Positions 32,320-40,928 of a stretch of DNA of 40,928 nucleotides are shown here, piece after piece (position 1 is the stretch's first letter; every line of letters starts with the position of its first letter). The stretch is from assembly GCA_004020365.1 (NCBI GenBank), contig SAQR01000056.1, forward strand, positions 1-40,928, in the 5' to 3' direction. The stretch comes from Mesorhizobium sp. GTDB taxonomy: Bacteria; Pseudomonadota; Alphaproteobacteria; Rhizobiales; Rhizobiaceae. The notes beneath the pieces were generated by a model. It saw only the letters and a list, made by a program, of their open reading frames with translations. It made no database searches and was not told where the DNA came from. The position numbers and the translations under genes are program-made.

Positions 32320-34062
32320 ATGTCCGGGGCTGAAAAGAAAACAAGACGAAGCGGCAAAGCGGCCTGCGCCTTGCTGCTGGCGACCAGCGTCTTCGCCTTG
32401 CTGCGGCCTGCGCAGGCCTATGCCCAGGTAACCGAACTGCGCGGCGAGGTTTCGGAATCGGCGATTCTGGAAGACCAGCAGGGCAAGACCAGGCAATTGA
32501 GCCTGGCCAACGCCCAGGATCAGACGGCGCAGGCCGGTGCAACCAGCCAGAGCACCGCGCCGACGCCCGCCTATCAGCCGGCCAGCCCGGGCGCCGTACA
32601 GGACGACGACACGGCACCCGCCACCGGCAGCATTTTTGATCCGCCGGAAGCAACCGACGATCCGTTTGCGGATACCCCCGTCCCGCCGCCCCGGCCATCG
32701 AGCGCAACGCAGGGCGCAGCCAATCGCGACGAAGCCGCCGAGACACGGGCCGCCGCGACACAGGCCGCCGCGACGACGGCCACGACGGATGACGAGGACA
32801 CCGCCGAAACCGACCAGGACCCAATCAATTCCCGTGCCGTGACCATCGATTCCGCCGACAGGCAGCCGCTCGATCCGGGCGCCGAGCGCGTCGAAGCCAT
32901 CGAAGGCCGGGACAGGAGGGTCGAGGACGACCCGTTCGCCGCCACCGGCATCAAACTCGGCTCCTTCGTGATCAGGCCGACGCTCGAGCAGGGCCTGAGG
33001 GCGTCGTCAAATGCCGATTCAAGCAGCGAAGGCAAGCCGGCCCTGCTGTCGGAAACGACGCTGCGCTTCAATGCCATATCCGACTGGCGGGAGAATTCGG
33101 CTATCGTCGACGGCTACGGCACTTTTCTCAAGACCATATCGGGCGACGAGGTCGAGGAGGCGCGGGGCCGTGTCGATGGCACGCTCAATGTCGACTTCGA
33201 CAATGATCTGCGCGCTATCGCCAGGCTCGGCTACGAGGCAGCGCCGGAATCGGCTTCCTCGCCGGTCGTCATCGAAGGCACCGTCGAGCAGCCGGTGCGC
33301 CAGACCATTGACGGCAGCCTTGCGGTCGAGAAGGACGCCGGCAAGATGCGCTTCGCCCTGACCGGCGCAGTCGAACACGACATCTACGGCGACGCCAAGC
33401 TTTCGACGGGCGGAACGCTGTCGCAGAAAGACCGCGACTCGACGCTCTATACCGCCACCTTGCGCACCGGCTATGAGATTTCGCCCGCCATCACCCCTTT
33501 CACCGAGGTCGAAATCGGCCGCCGGATCTATGATTTGCGCGTCGACAGCAATGGTTTCGAACGATCCTCGACGCGGCTTGGGGTTCGGGCCGGCGCCGAG
33601 CTCGACCTCGGCGAGAAGCTTGCCGGCGAGTTCTCGGCCGGCTGGCTGCGCGAGGCGATCGACGACGACCGCCTGTCGGCAATTTCGGGCGCCACGGTGA
33701 ACGCCGACCTCAGATGGTCGCCGCAACGCGGCACCACGATCGGCCTCACCGGACAGACCATCGTCGAGGGCACCACAACCGCCAACGAAAGTGGCACCAT
33801 CCTGTACTCCGGCCGCCTTACGGGAGAGCGGGAAATCCGTGCCAACCTGACCGGCAACGCAGCTCTCGGCGTGGACTGGCGCGACTACATCGGGTCGGAC
33901 GGCCATGATCTGGTGCTGAGCGCCGAGGCCAGTCTGACATGGTGGCTGAACCGATATGCCGGACTGACCACCCGCGCCAGAACTGAAAAACAGATCAGCA
34001 ACCTCGAGGGCCGCGACTACACCGCCCACAGCATCTTTGTCGGGGTGACGCTGCAGCCGTAA
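32320..34062 (+). CDS. Outer-membrane beta-barrel protein with disordered N-terminal region
   Basis: A 580-residue secreted protein. After a signal peptide (basic TRRSGK, hydrophobic AACALLLATSVFALL, cleavage near AYAQ) come about 170 residues of Ala/Thr/Asp/Pro-rich sequence, then a domain of alternating short strands (about 210-580) such as SFVIRPTLEQGLRASSNAD, typical of the rhizobial outer membrane beta-barrel family. It ends in the aromatic-containing strand TAHSIFVGVTLQP. Function is unknown; members may be porin-like or polysaccharide-related. The start is uncertain between ATG 32320 and GTG 32311; neither has a strong ribosome binding site. Confidence 0.82.
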   Translation: MSGAEKKTRRSGKAACALLLATSVFALLRPAQAYAQVTELRGEVSESAILEDQQGKTRQLSLANAQDQTAQAGATSQSTAPTPAYQPASPGAVQDDDTAPATGSIFDPPEATDDPFADTPVPPPRPSSATQGAANRDEAAETRAAATQAAATTATTDDEDTAETDQDPINSRAVTIDSADRQPLDPGAERVEAIEGRDRRVEDDPFAATGIKLGSFVIRPTLEQGLRASSNADSSSEGKPALLSETTLRFNAISDWRENSAIVDGYGTFLKTISGDEVEEARGRVDGTLNVDFDNDLRAIARLGYEAAPESASSPVVIEGTVEQPVRQTIDGSLAVEKDAGKMRFALTGAVEHDIYGDAKLSTGGTLSQKDRDSTLYTATLRTGYEISPAITPFTEVEIGRRIYDLRVDSNGFERSSTRLGVRAGAELDLGEKLAGEFSAGWLREAIDDDRLSAISGATVNADLRWSPQRGTTIGLTGQTIVEGTTTANESGTILYSGRLTGEREIRANLTGNAALGVDWRDYIGSDGHDLVLSAEASLTWWLNRYAGLTTRARTEKQISNLEGRDYTAHSIFVGVTLQP

Positions 34063-34150
34063 ACCAAGCCGTTGAAGATTTGGGGTATGCCGCCGAGATT
34101 CAGGGGTCAGGCGGTGGCGAGCACTGTGGTTTTCGAGACCTGAACCCGGC

Positions 34151-35056
34151 TCAGAACGCCGCGCCCCGCTGCTGCGATGGTTTCATCTCGTCGAGAAGCT
34201 TGCTGATGACGCCCGCCATGCGTCCGTTGATGTCGCTGCGCCACAGCGCGAAAGCGACGTTGGCCTCGACAAAGCCTTCCGGCGATCCGCAATCGAAGGT
34301 GCGCCCTCGGTAGTGGCAGCCATAGAATGGCTGCTGCTTCTCCAGCTTCAGCATCGCATCGGTGAGTTGTATCTCGTTGCCGGCGCCCTTCTCCTGGCCT
34401 TCGAGTATCCCAAATATCTCCGGCTGCAGGATGTAGCGCCCGTTGATGTATAGATTGGAGGGTGCCGTGCCGGCCTTCGGCTTCTCCACCATGCCGGTGA
34501 TGCGGAATCCGTGATGCGTATCCTCGCCGCGGCCGACAATGCCGTATTTATGCGCCTCGGCGGGGTCGCATTCCTGAACCGCGACGATGTTGTTGCCGGT
34601 CTCGGCATAAAGCTCGACCATCTCCTTCATGCAGCTTTTTTCGGACTGCATGATCATATCGGGCAAAAGCAACGCGAAGGGCTCGTCGCCGACCAGTTCG
34701 CGGGCACACCAGACGGCATGGCCAAGGCCAAGCGGCACCTGCTGGCGGGTGAAGCTGGTCTGCCCTGGCGAAGGTTGCAGCCGCTGCAGGCGGGCGAGCT
34801 CGTCGTCCTTGCCGCGCTGGGCGAGCGTGTCATAAAGTTCGAACTGAACGTCGAAATGGTCCTCAATGACCGCCTTGTTGCGTCCGGTCACGAAGATAAA
34901 ATGCTCGATGCCGGCTTCGCGTGCCTCGTCGACCACATACTGGATGACTGGCCTGTCGACGACGGTCAGCATTTCCTTGGGTATGGCCTTGGTGGCCGGA
35001 AGAAAACGCGTGCCGAGACCAGCGACCGGAAAAACTGCCTTGCGAACTCTCTTCAT
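34151..35056 (-). CDS. galU: UTP--glucose-1-phosphate uridylyltransferase
   Basis: A 301-residue GalU that makes UDP-glucose, the precursor of exopolysaccharide, cyclic glucan and lipopolysaccharide sugars. The nucleotide-binding N-terminus reads [20 protein letters not shown], with the activating Lys-rich loop complete; later motifs are [40 protein letters not shown] and [18 protein letters not shown]. The length is normal. It converges with the barrel gene across 88 bp, where no good terminator is seen. Confidence 0.96.
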   Translation of the reverse strand: MKRVRKAVFPVAGLGTRFLPATKAIPKEMLTVVDRPVIQYVVDEAREAGIEHFIFVTGRNKAVIEDHFDVQFELYDTLAQRGKDDELARLQRLQPSPGQTSFTRQQVPLGLGHAVWCARELVGDEPFALLLPDMIMQSEKSCMKEMVELYAETGNNIVAVQECDPAEAHKYGIVGRGEDTHHGFRITGMVEKPKAGTAPSNLYINGRYILQPEIFGILEGQEKGAGNEIQLTDAMLKLEKQQPFYGCHYRGRTFDCGSPEGFVEANVAFALWRSDINGRMAGVISKLLDEMKPSQQRGAAF

Positions 35057-35268
35057 GCTGTCAAATATCCGCTTCTAAGGTTGTTCGGCAATCCCGCTTC
35101 AAGACATTTTCGTGCCGGAATCTGGGATTATGGAACGGCTGGTCAGAAAAAATCTGTAGTCCCTAAAGCACCAACCCGCCTTTTCGTTCCCAACGGCACC
35201 TATGGTAAACCAAATGCTAACCGGGTTCGGCGAAGAATGATCTTCCTGTGATGAAGAAGGAGGAAAAG

Positions 35269-36495
35269 ATGTCCGTTCGCGACGCCGCAAAGCGCTTCAC
35301 CAGCATCGTTGCGGCCGCCAGCCTGTCGCTTGCCTTGCTGATTTCAACCGGATCGGCTTTTGCCGACGCCGGTTTCCGGCAATGGGTGGCGAGCTTCCGC
35401 GCCACCGCGGTGCGGAGCGGCGTTTCCGGCGCCGTTTACGACCGCGCATTCGAGGGCATCAGCGATGCCGACCCGGTCGTGCTGGAAAAAGCGCGTTATC
35501 AACCCGAATTTACCGCGCCCGCCTGGGACTATTTCGACAACCGCGTCCATGACCAGTCGGTCGCTGTTGGCAAGCAGATGGCCAGGAAGTGGAGGCCGTG
35601 GCTGGACAGGATCGAGGCAAGATACGGCGTCGACCGTCACATCCTGCTGGCGATCTGGTCGATGGAATCGAACTACGGTGAAATCCTCAAGCGCGACGAT
35701 GTCATGCGCAACGTCGTGCGTTCGCTGGCCACGCTTGGCTATGCCGACCAGAGACGATCGAAGTTTGCCCGCACACAGTTGATCGCGGCGCTGAAGATCC
35801 TGCAAAGGGGCGACATCGATAAAAGCCACCTCAGTGGTTCATGGGCCGGCGCCATGGGCCATACCCAGTTCATTCCGACCAGCTATCAGGCCTATGCGGT
35901 CGACATGGACGGCGACGGCAAGCGCGACATCTGGAATTCGATTCCCGATGCATTGGCAACGGCCGCCAATCTGCTCAGGAAGAACGGCTGGCAGGCCGGC
36001 AAGACCTGGGGCTATGAAGTCAGCCTTCCCGGCGGAAGGAAGTTCCCGGCCGGATCGAAGTCGTTGTCGCAATGGCAAGCGCTGGGTGTCACGCGTGTCA
36101 ACGGCAAACCGTTCAGGAATGGCGCGGACAAGGCCACGCTGAAGGTGCCGGGCGGCCGCGGCGGCCCGGCTTTCCTGATGGTCAAGAATTTTTCGGTCAT
36201 CAAGCGCTACAACAATGCCGACAAATACGCGGTTGCCGTTGGCCTTCTTGCCGACGAAATCGCCGGCCATGGTGGGCTTGTGCAGGACTGGCAGCGGCCT
36301 TTCACGAAGCTCTCCTTCGAGGAGAGGCAGGAGCTTCAGCAACGGCTGTCCCAGTACGGCTACTACGACGGCAAGTTCGACGGCAAGATCGGCGAGGGAT
36401 CGAGAGCCGCCATCATGGCCTTCCAGGCAAAGGCTGGCTTGACCCAGGACGGACATCCGAGCATGGAAGTGCTAAAATCGCTCAGGCAGAACTAG
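35269..36495 (+). CDS. Lytic murein transglycosylase, MltB family, with peptidoglycan-binding domain
   Basis: A 408-residue periplasmic enzyme that cleaves the glycan strands of peptidoglycan. The signal peptide (KRFTSIVAAASLSLALLIS, ending SAFA) precedes the catalytic domain (about 35-330), where IWSMESNYGEIL carries the acid Glu and GAMGHTQFIPTSYQAYAVD is the family hallmark. A C-terminal PG-binding-1 domain (about 345-405) shows LQQRLSQYGYYDGKFDGKIG. The ATG at 35269 is chosen because AAGGAGG lies 5 nt upstream; ATG 35251 would put that site inside the gene. A large terminator follows. Confidence 0.94.
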   Translation: MSVRDAAKRFTSIVAAASLSLALLISTGSAFADAGFRQWVASFRATAVRSGVSGAVYDRAFEGISDADPVVLEKARYQPEFTAPAWDYFDNRVHDQSVAVGKQMARKWRPWLDRIEARYGVDRHILLAIWSMESNYGEILKRDDVMRNVVRSLATLGYADQRRSKFARTQLIAALKILQRGDIDKSHLSGSWAGAMGHTQFIPTSYQAYAVDMDGDGKRDIWNSIPDALATAANLLRKNGWQAGKTWGYEVSLPGGRKFPAGSKSLSQWQALGVTRVNGKPFRNGADKATLKVPGGRGGPAFLMVKNFSVIKRYNNADKYAVAVGLLADEIAGHGGLVQDWQRPFTKLSFEERQELQQRLSQYGYYDGKFDGKIGEGSRAAIMAFQAKAGLTQDGHPSMEVLKSLRQN

Positions 36496-36499
36496 CGCC

Positions 36500-36546
36500 T
36501 GGAGCATCGGGCCCAAACCGGTTTGGGAAATCTGATGCTCCAAAAA
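36500..36546 (+). terminator. Large nested hairpin terminator after the transglycosylase gene
   Basis: The outer stem TGGAGCATC (36500-36508) pairs with GATGCTCCA (36534-36542), and the inner CCCAAACCGGTTTGGG (36512-36527) is a perfect palindrome. A run of six A residues follows on the plus strand, so the T-run is on the minus strand. Similar GGAGCAT...ATGCTCC elements are common as dispersed repeats in rhizobial genomes, so it may also be a repeat copy. Confidence 0.6.
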
Positions 36547-36607
36547 AGGATAGAGCGGCGGCACGGTTGTATCAGAGTCCGGCGCTCTTAAGGGATGGAG
36601 ACGGTAA

Positions 36608-37843
36608 TTGGTTTCGGCTGCGCGTATCCGTGTGATCCTTCGTCGCCTGCCGATCCTGATTCTGGCTATTGCCGTCCTGGCCGTCGGCACTGCCGCCGTC
36701 TTTCACACGCCGGCCGTGGCGCAGGAAGAACAAAGGCGTGGCTGGTCACTGCGCGACTTGTTGTTTCTGCGCCGAAGCGAGCGGTTGGAGCCGCCGCGAC
36801 TGATCCAGCCGCGACAGATTCAGCGGATCGGACCACGCAAGCCGAAAGCCAGAAAGGCCCGCGCCGCGCCGCGCCGGCCGGCTGAGCCGGCAGCCCCCCT
36901 TGTCGAGAAGGCGCCGGATGCCCGCACCGTTCTGGTGGTCGGCGATTTCATGGCGACCGGCCTCGCCGAAGGCCTCGATATCGCCTTTGCCGAAAACAAC
37001 AAGGTCAGGATCGTCGTTCGTAGCAATGGTTCGTCCGGTTTCGTGCGTGACGATTTCTACAACTGGCCTGAACAGATCAAGTCGCTGATCGAGACCGAAA
37101 AGCCGGCGGCCGTGATCGTCATGCTGGGCTCCAACGATCGGCAGCAAATGCGCGTGAACGGCGAACGCGAACAGCCACGGTCCGAAGAGTGGACCAGGGA
37201 ATACGAACGCCGTACCGAAGCGTTCGGCAAGGCCATCGCATCGGCCAAGGTGCCGTATCTGTGGGTCGGCATGCCGGCCTTCAAGGCGCCGAAGATGACC
37301 TCCGACATGCTGGCTTTCAACGATATCTACCGCTCGACGGCCGAGGCCCATGGCGGCGAATTCGTCGACATCTGGGACGGGTTCGTCGACGAGGAAGGCG
37401 CCTTTGTCACCAGCGGGCCTGACATCAACGGCCAGCCGGTGCGCCTGCGCACCGACGACGGAATCTATGTCTCGAAAGCCGGCAAACGCAAGCTCGCCTT
37501 CTATGCCGAAAAGCCCTTGCTGAAGATCCTTGGAATGACCTCGCCTCCGGGCACACCGGCAGCTTATGCGCCAGCCGGCGCTCCCGTCGGGGCGCCGGCA
37601 CCGACACCCATGCCCGTCGATCGCACCGTGCCGATGCTGCTCAGCGATCCGGCACTCGACGGCGGTTCGGAACTTCTCGGCGCCGCAGCGCCGGCACAAG
37701 CGGACGGGCCCGGCGAAAAACGCGTCGTCGGGGGCAAGGCGTCCGTTGCTTCGCCCGGACGCGCCGACGATTTTTCCTGGCCGCCAAGGAAGCAGCCTGC
37801 GGCGCCGGCCGTGCCCGAAACGACCACGGCGATCAAGCCTTGA
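36608..37843 (+). CDS. DUF459 SGNH-fold protein, apparently lacking catalytic Ser and His
   Basis: A 411-residue exported protein of the DUF459 branch of SGNH hydrolases. A membrane or signal segment (LPILILAIAVLAVGTAAVF) is followed by a basic Pro/Arg-rich stretch (about 45-100), the SGNH-like domain (about 105-315), and a Pro/Ala-rich tail. Block I reads VVGDFMATGLAEG, where active enzymes have GDS, and the last block reads DDGIYVSKAGKRKLAFY, where active enzymes have D-G-x-H. Block III LGSNDRQQM is kept. Many rhizobial DUF459 proteins sit near transglycosylase genes, and this one follows an MltB-type gene. The start is TTG at 36608 with GGAG 8 nt upstream; confidence in the start is moderate. 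Confidence 0.82.
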   Translation: MVSAARIRVILRRLPILILAIAVLAVGTAAVFHTPAVAQEEQRRGWSLRDLLFLRRSERLEPPRLIQPRQIQRIGPRKPKARKARAAPRRPAEPAAPLVEKAPDARTVLVVGDFMATGLAEGLDIAFAENNKVRIVVRSNGSSGFVRDDFYNWPEQIKSLIETEKPAAVIVMLGSNDRQQMRVNGEREQPRSEEWTREYERRTEAFGKAIASAKVPYLWVGMPAFKAPKMTSDMLAFNDIYRSTAEAHGGEFVDIWDGFVDEEGAFVTSGPDINGQPVRLRTDDGIYVSKAGKRKLAFYAEKPLLKILGMTSPPGTPAAYAPAGAPVGAPAPTPMPVDRTVPMLLSDPALDGGSELLGAAAPAQADGPGEKRVVGGKASVASPGRADDFSWPPRKQPAAPAVPETTTAIKP

Positions 37844-37969
37844 TACGAGGATCGGGGACCGGCCGTAGCTTTAACTGCCACGACCGCTCATAAGTGCTTC
37901 GGCCGGCGAAGGCCCGGAAGCGCAGAAAACGCTCTCAGATGGCCGCGGGAGTAGAGTTTCCAAACAGTC

Positions 37970-39424
37970 TCAGCGCGGCAGCACGCTCGATCCCATCAGC
38001 GCCTCGTCGATCGAACGCGCTGCCTGACGGCCCTCGCGGATCGCCCAGACGACCAGCGATTGACCGCGGCGCACATCGCCCGCCGCATAAAGCTTTTCGA
38101 CGCTGGTCTTGTAGTCGCGATCATTGGCCTCGACGTTGTTCGAGCGGCGGCTGTCGATGGCGATCTTCATCTGGCCAGCCAGTTCCGACACCGGCCCGAC
38201 GGCGGCCGGCCCGGCAAAGCCGATAGCGATGAAGGCGAGATCCGCGCGGATGACGAATTCCGTGCCGGCGATCGGCTTGCGCTTTTCATCGACCTCGCAG
38301 CATTTGACGCCGGTCAACGCGCCGTCCTCGCCGATGAATTCGAGCGTCGCCACCTGGAACTCGCGCTCGGCGCCTTCCGCCTGCGAGGACGAGGTGCGCA
38401 TCTTCGTCGCCCAATAGGGCCACACCGAAAGCTTGTCTTCCCTTTCCGGCGGCTGCGGCCGGATGTCGAGCTGGGTGACGCGAACCGCGCCCTGGCGGAA
38501 GGCGGTGCCGACGCAGTCGGACGCGGTGTCGCCGCCGCCGACGACGACGACGTGCTGGCCGCCGGCGACGATTGGCGGCGACGGCCACGCCACCGACTGG
38601 ATCGGCTCGCCGCCGATGCGCCTGTTCTGCTGCACCAGGTAAGGCATCGCGTCATGCACGCCGTCGAGATCGTCGCCGGGAATGTTGGCCGGGCGCGGCG
38701 TTTCCGAACCGCCGCAATAGAGCACCGCATCATAGTCGGCGAGCAGCTCCGCCACCGGCTTGTCGACGCCGACATTGATCCCGCAATGGAAGCTCACGCC
38801 CTCGCCTTGCATCTGCTCGATGCGCCGGTCGATGTAGTGCTTCTCGATCTTGAAATCGGGGATGCCGTAGCGCATCAGCCCGCCCGGCCGGCTCTCGCGC
38901 TCATAGACGTGAACGTCGTGGCCGGCGCGGCCGAGCTGCTGGGCGGCCGCCATGCCGGCCGGCCCCGAGCCAATGATTGCGACGCGCTTGCCGGTCTTCT
39001 TTTCCGGCGGATAGGGCCGGATATGACCGGTCTCATAGGCCTTGTCGGCGATCGCCTGCTCGATCGTCTTGATGGCGACCGGAATGTCCTCGAGGTTCAG
39101 CGTGCAGGCTTCCTCGCAAGGCGCCGGACAGATGCGGCCGGTGAATTCCGGAAAATTGTTGGTCGAATGCAGGTTGCGGATCGCATTGTCCCAGTCGCCA
39201 TTGTAGACGAGGTCGTTCCAGTCCGGGATCTGGTTGTGGACCGGGCAGCCGGTCGGCCCGTGACAGTACGGAATGCCGCAATCCATGCAGCGCGCCGCCT
39301 GTTTCTCGACCTCCTTGTCCGACATCGGCAGCGTGAACTCGCGAAAATGCCGGATGCGGTCGGAAGCCGGCTGGTACTTGTGCACCTGCCGGTCGATCTC
39401 GAGAAACCCTGTTACCTTGCCCAT
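37970..39424 (-). CDS. gltD: Glutamate synthase (NADPH) small subunit
   Basis: A 484-residue flavoprotein that passes electrons from NADPH to the large subunit for glutamate synthesis from glutamine and 2-oxoglutarate. The N-terminal iron-sulfur region has CMDCGIPYCHGPTGCPVHNQ and CPAPCEEACTLNL; FAD-binding is at IGSGPAGMAAAQQLGRAG and NADPH-binding at VVGGGDTASDCVGTAFRQGA. The start MGKVTGFLEIDRQ at 39424 is the family start; an in-frame codon at 39466 would add an odd basic extension. It lies 143 nt downstream of gltB on the same strand, with a hairpin between. Confidence 0.96.
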   Translation of the reverse strand: MGKVTGFLEIDRQVHKYQPASDRIRHFREFTLPMSDKEVEKQAARCMDCGIPYCHGPTGCPVHNQIPDWNDLVYNGDWDNAIRNLHSTNNFPEFTGRICPAPCEEACTLNLEDIPVAIKTIEQAIADKAYETGHIRPYPPEKKTGKRVAIIGSGPAGMAAAQQLGRAGHDVHVYERESRPGGLMRYGIPDFKIEKHYIDRRIEQMQGEGVSFHCGINVGVDKPVAELLADYDAVLYCGGSETPRPANIPGDDLDGVHDAMPYLVQQNRRIGGEPIQSVAWPSPPIVAGGQHVVVVGGGDTASDCVGTAFRQGAVRVTQLDIRPQPPEREDKLSVWPYWATKMRTSSSQAEGAEREFQVATLEFIGEDGALTGVKCCEVDEKRKPIAGTEFVIRADLAFIAIGFAGPAAVGPVSELAGQMKIAIDSRRSNNVEANDRDYKTSVEKLYAAGDVRRGQSLVVWAIREGRQAARSIDEALMGSSVLPR

Positions 39425-39532
39425 AGTCCAGTTCCTGCTGTCCAGATGGTGCGGTTTTCGTCGCACCCGTTAACCTCTTGAGGCAGCCATGGCAACCTTC
39501 AGGATGAGGTCAGGATTGTTGATGAGACTCGT

Positions 39533-39555
39533 GCCGGGAAGCCAGGCTTCCCGGC
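39533..39555. promoter_or_regulatory. Perfect hairpin in the gltB-gltD spacer
   Basis: GCCGGGAAGCC and GGCTTCCCGGC flank a single A, giving an 11-bp inverted repeat. It starts 13 nt after the gltB stop and is not followed by a T-run. It is more likely an mRNA stability or processing element, or a partial terminator setting the ratio of gltD to gltB, than a full terminator. Confidence 0.6.
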
Positions 39556-39567
39556 CGTCGCAAAAAT

Positions 39568-40928
<1,361 letters not shown>

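Noticed and set aside
34063-34150. Terminator between the barrel gene and galU
   Set aside because: Only 5-bp inverted repeats are visible with no T-run.
38060-39481. 473-codon plus-strand ORF
   Set aside because: Antisense shadow of gltD; the composition is typical of a reverse frame.

Overview
The window looks like chromosome from a high-GC alphaproteobacterium of the rhizobial order, most likely Mesorhizobium or a close relative. This rests on recognisable proteins: a Brucella-type Omp10 lipoprotein, homospermidine synthase, the AztC/AztD zinc proteins, a DUF882 peptidase and an alphaproteobacterial KdsD/GalU/GltBD set. No rRNA, tRNA or other direct taxonomic marker is present, so the genus is an inference.

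Positions 1 to about 12,000 are an accessory defence island, with every gene on the minus strand and reading toward the left edge. Its downstream part is a BREX phage-defence operon in the order brxE-brxA-brxB-brxC-pglX, with overlapping or nearly overlapping genes; the presence of brxE points to the type 6 arrangement. The pglZ, brxD and brxHI genes expected for that type would lie beyond the left edge. pglX is split: the methyltransferase half stops at 240, and the second half restarts on an ATGA overlap with its own Shine-Dalgarno sequence and runs off the window. Upstream of BREX is a two-gene cassette: a 795-residue phospholipase-D-type protein with two HxK/GSxN half-sites and a C-terminal zinc-binding motif, translationally coupled to a 500-residue protein I do not recognise. 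This pair is the best candidate here for an undescribed defence module. A 28-codon leader-like ORF with a strong ribosome binding site lies between the cassette and brxE.

From about 12,100 onward the DNA reads as core chromosome. A strong hairpin terminator at 12108-12140 marks the join. Then follow a DUF882 (M15-like) peptidase with a repetitive tail, a sigma-54 response regulator, an M3 oligoendopeptidase, a membrane-anchored helix-hairpin-helix protein, pabB-pabC for p-aminobenzoate, zinc-handling aztD and aztC with Zur-like palindromes, homospermidine synthase, an Omp10 lipoprotein, a 5'-nucleotidase with a LysM tail, ferrochelatase and an SPFH-NfeD pair. The last part holds kdsD (Kdo synthesis), an outer-membrane barrel protein, galU, a lytic transglycosylase, a DUF459 protein that seems to have lost its catalytic residues, gltD, and the 3' part of gltB.

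Envelope and cell-wall functions dominate the core part: DUF882 peptidase, transglycosylase, KdsD, GalU, Omp10, beta-barrel and LysM nucleotidase. Most core genes are single transcription units separated by clear hairpins. No CRISPR array, tRNA, rRNA, integrase or intact insertion sequence was found.
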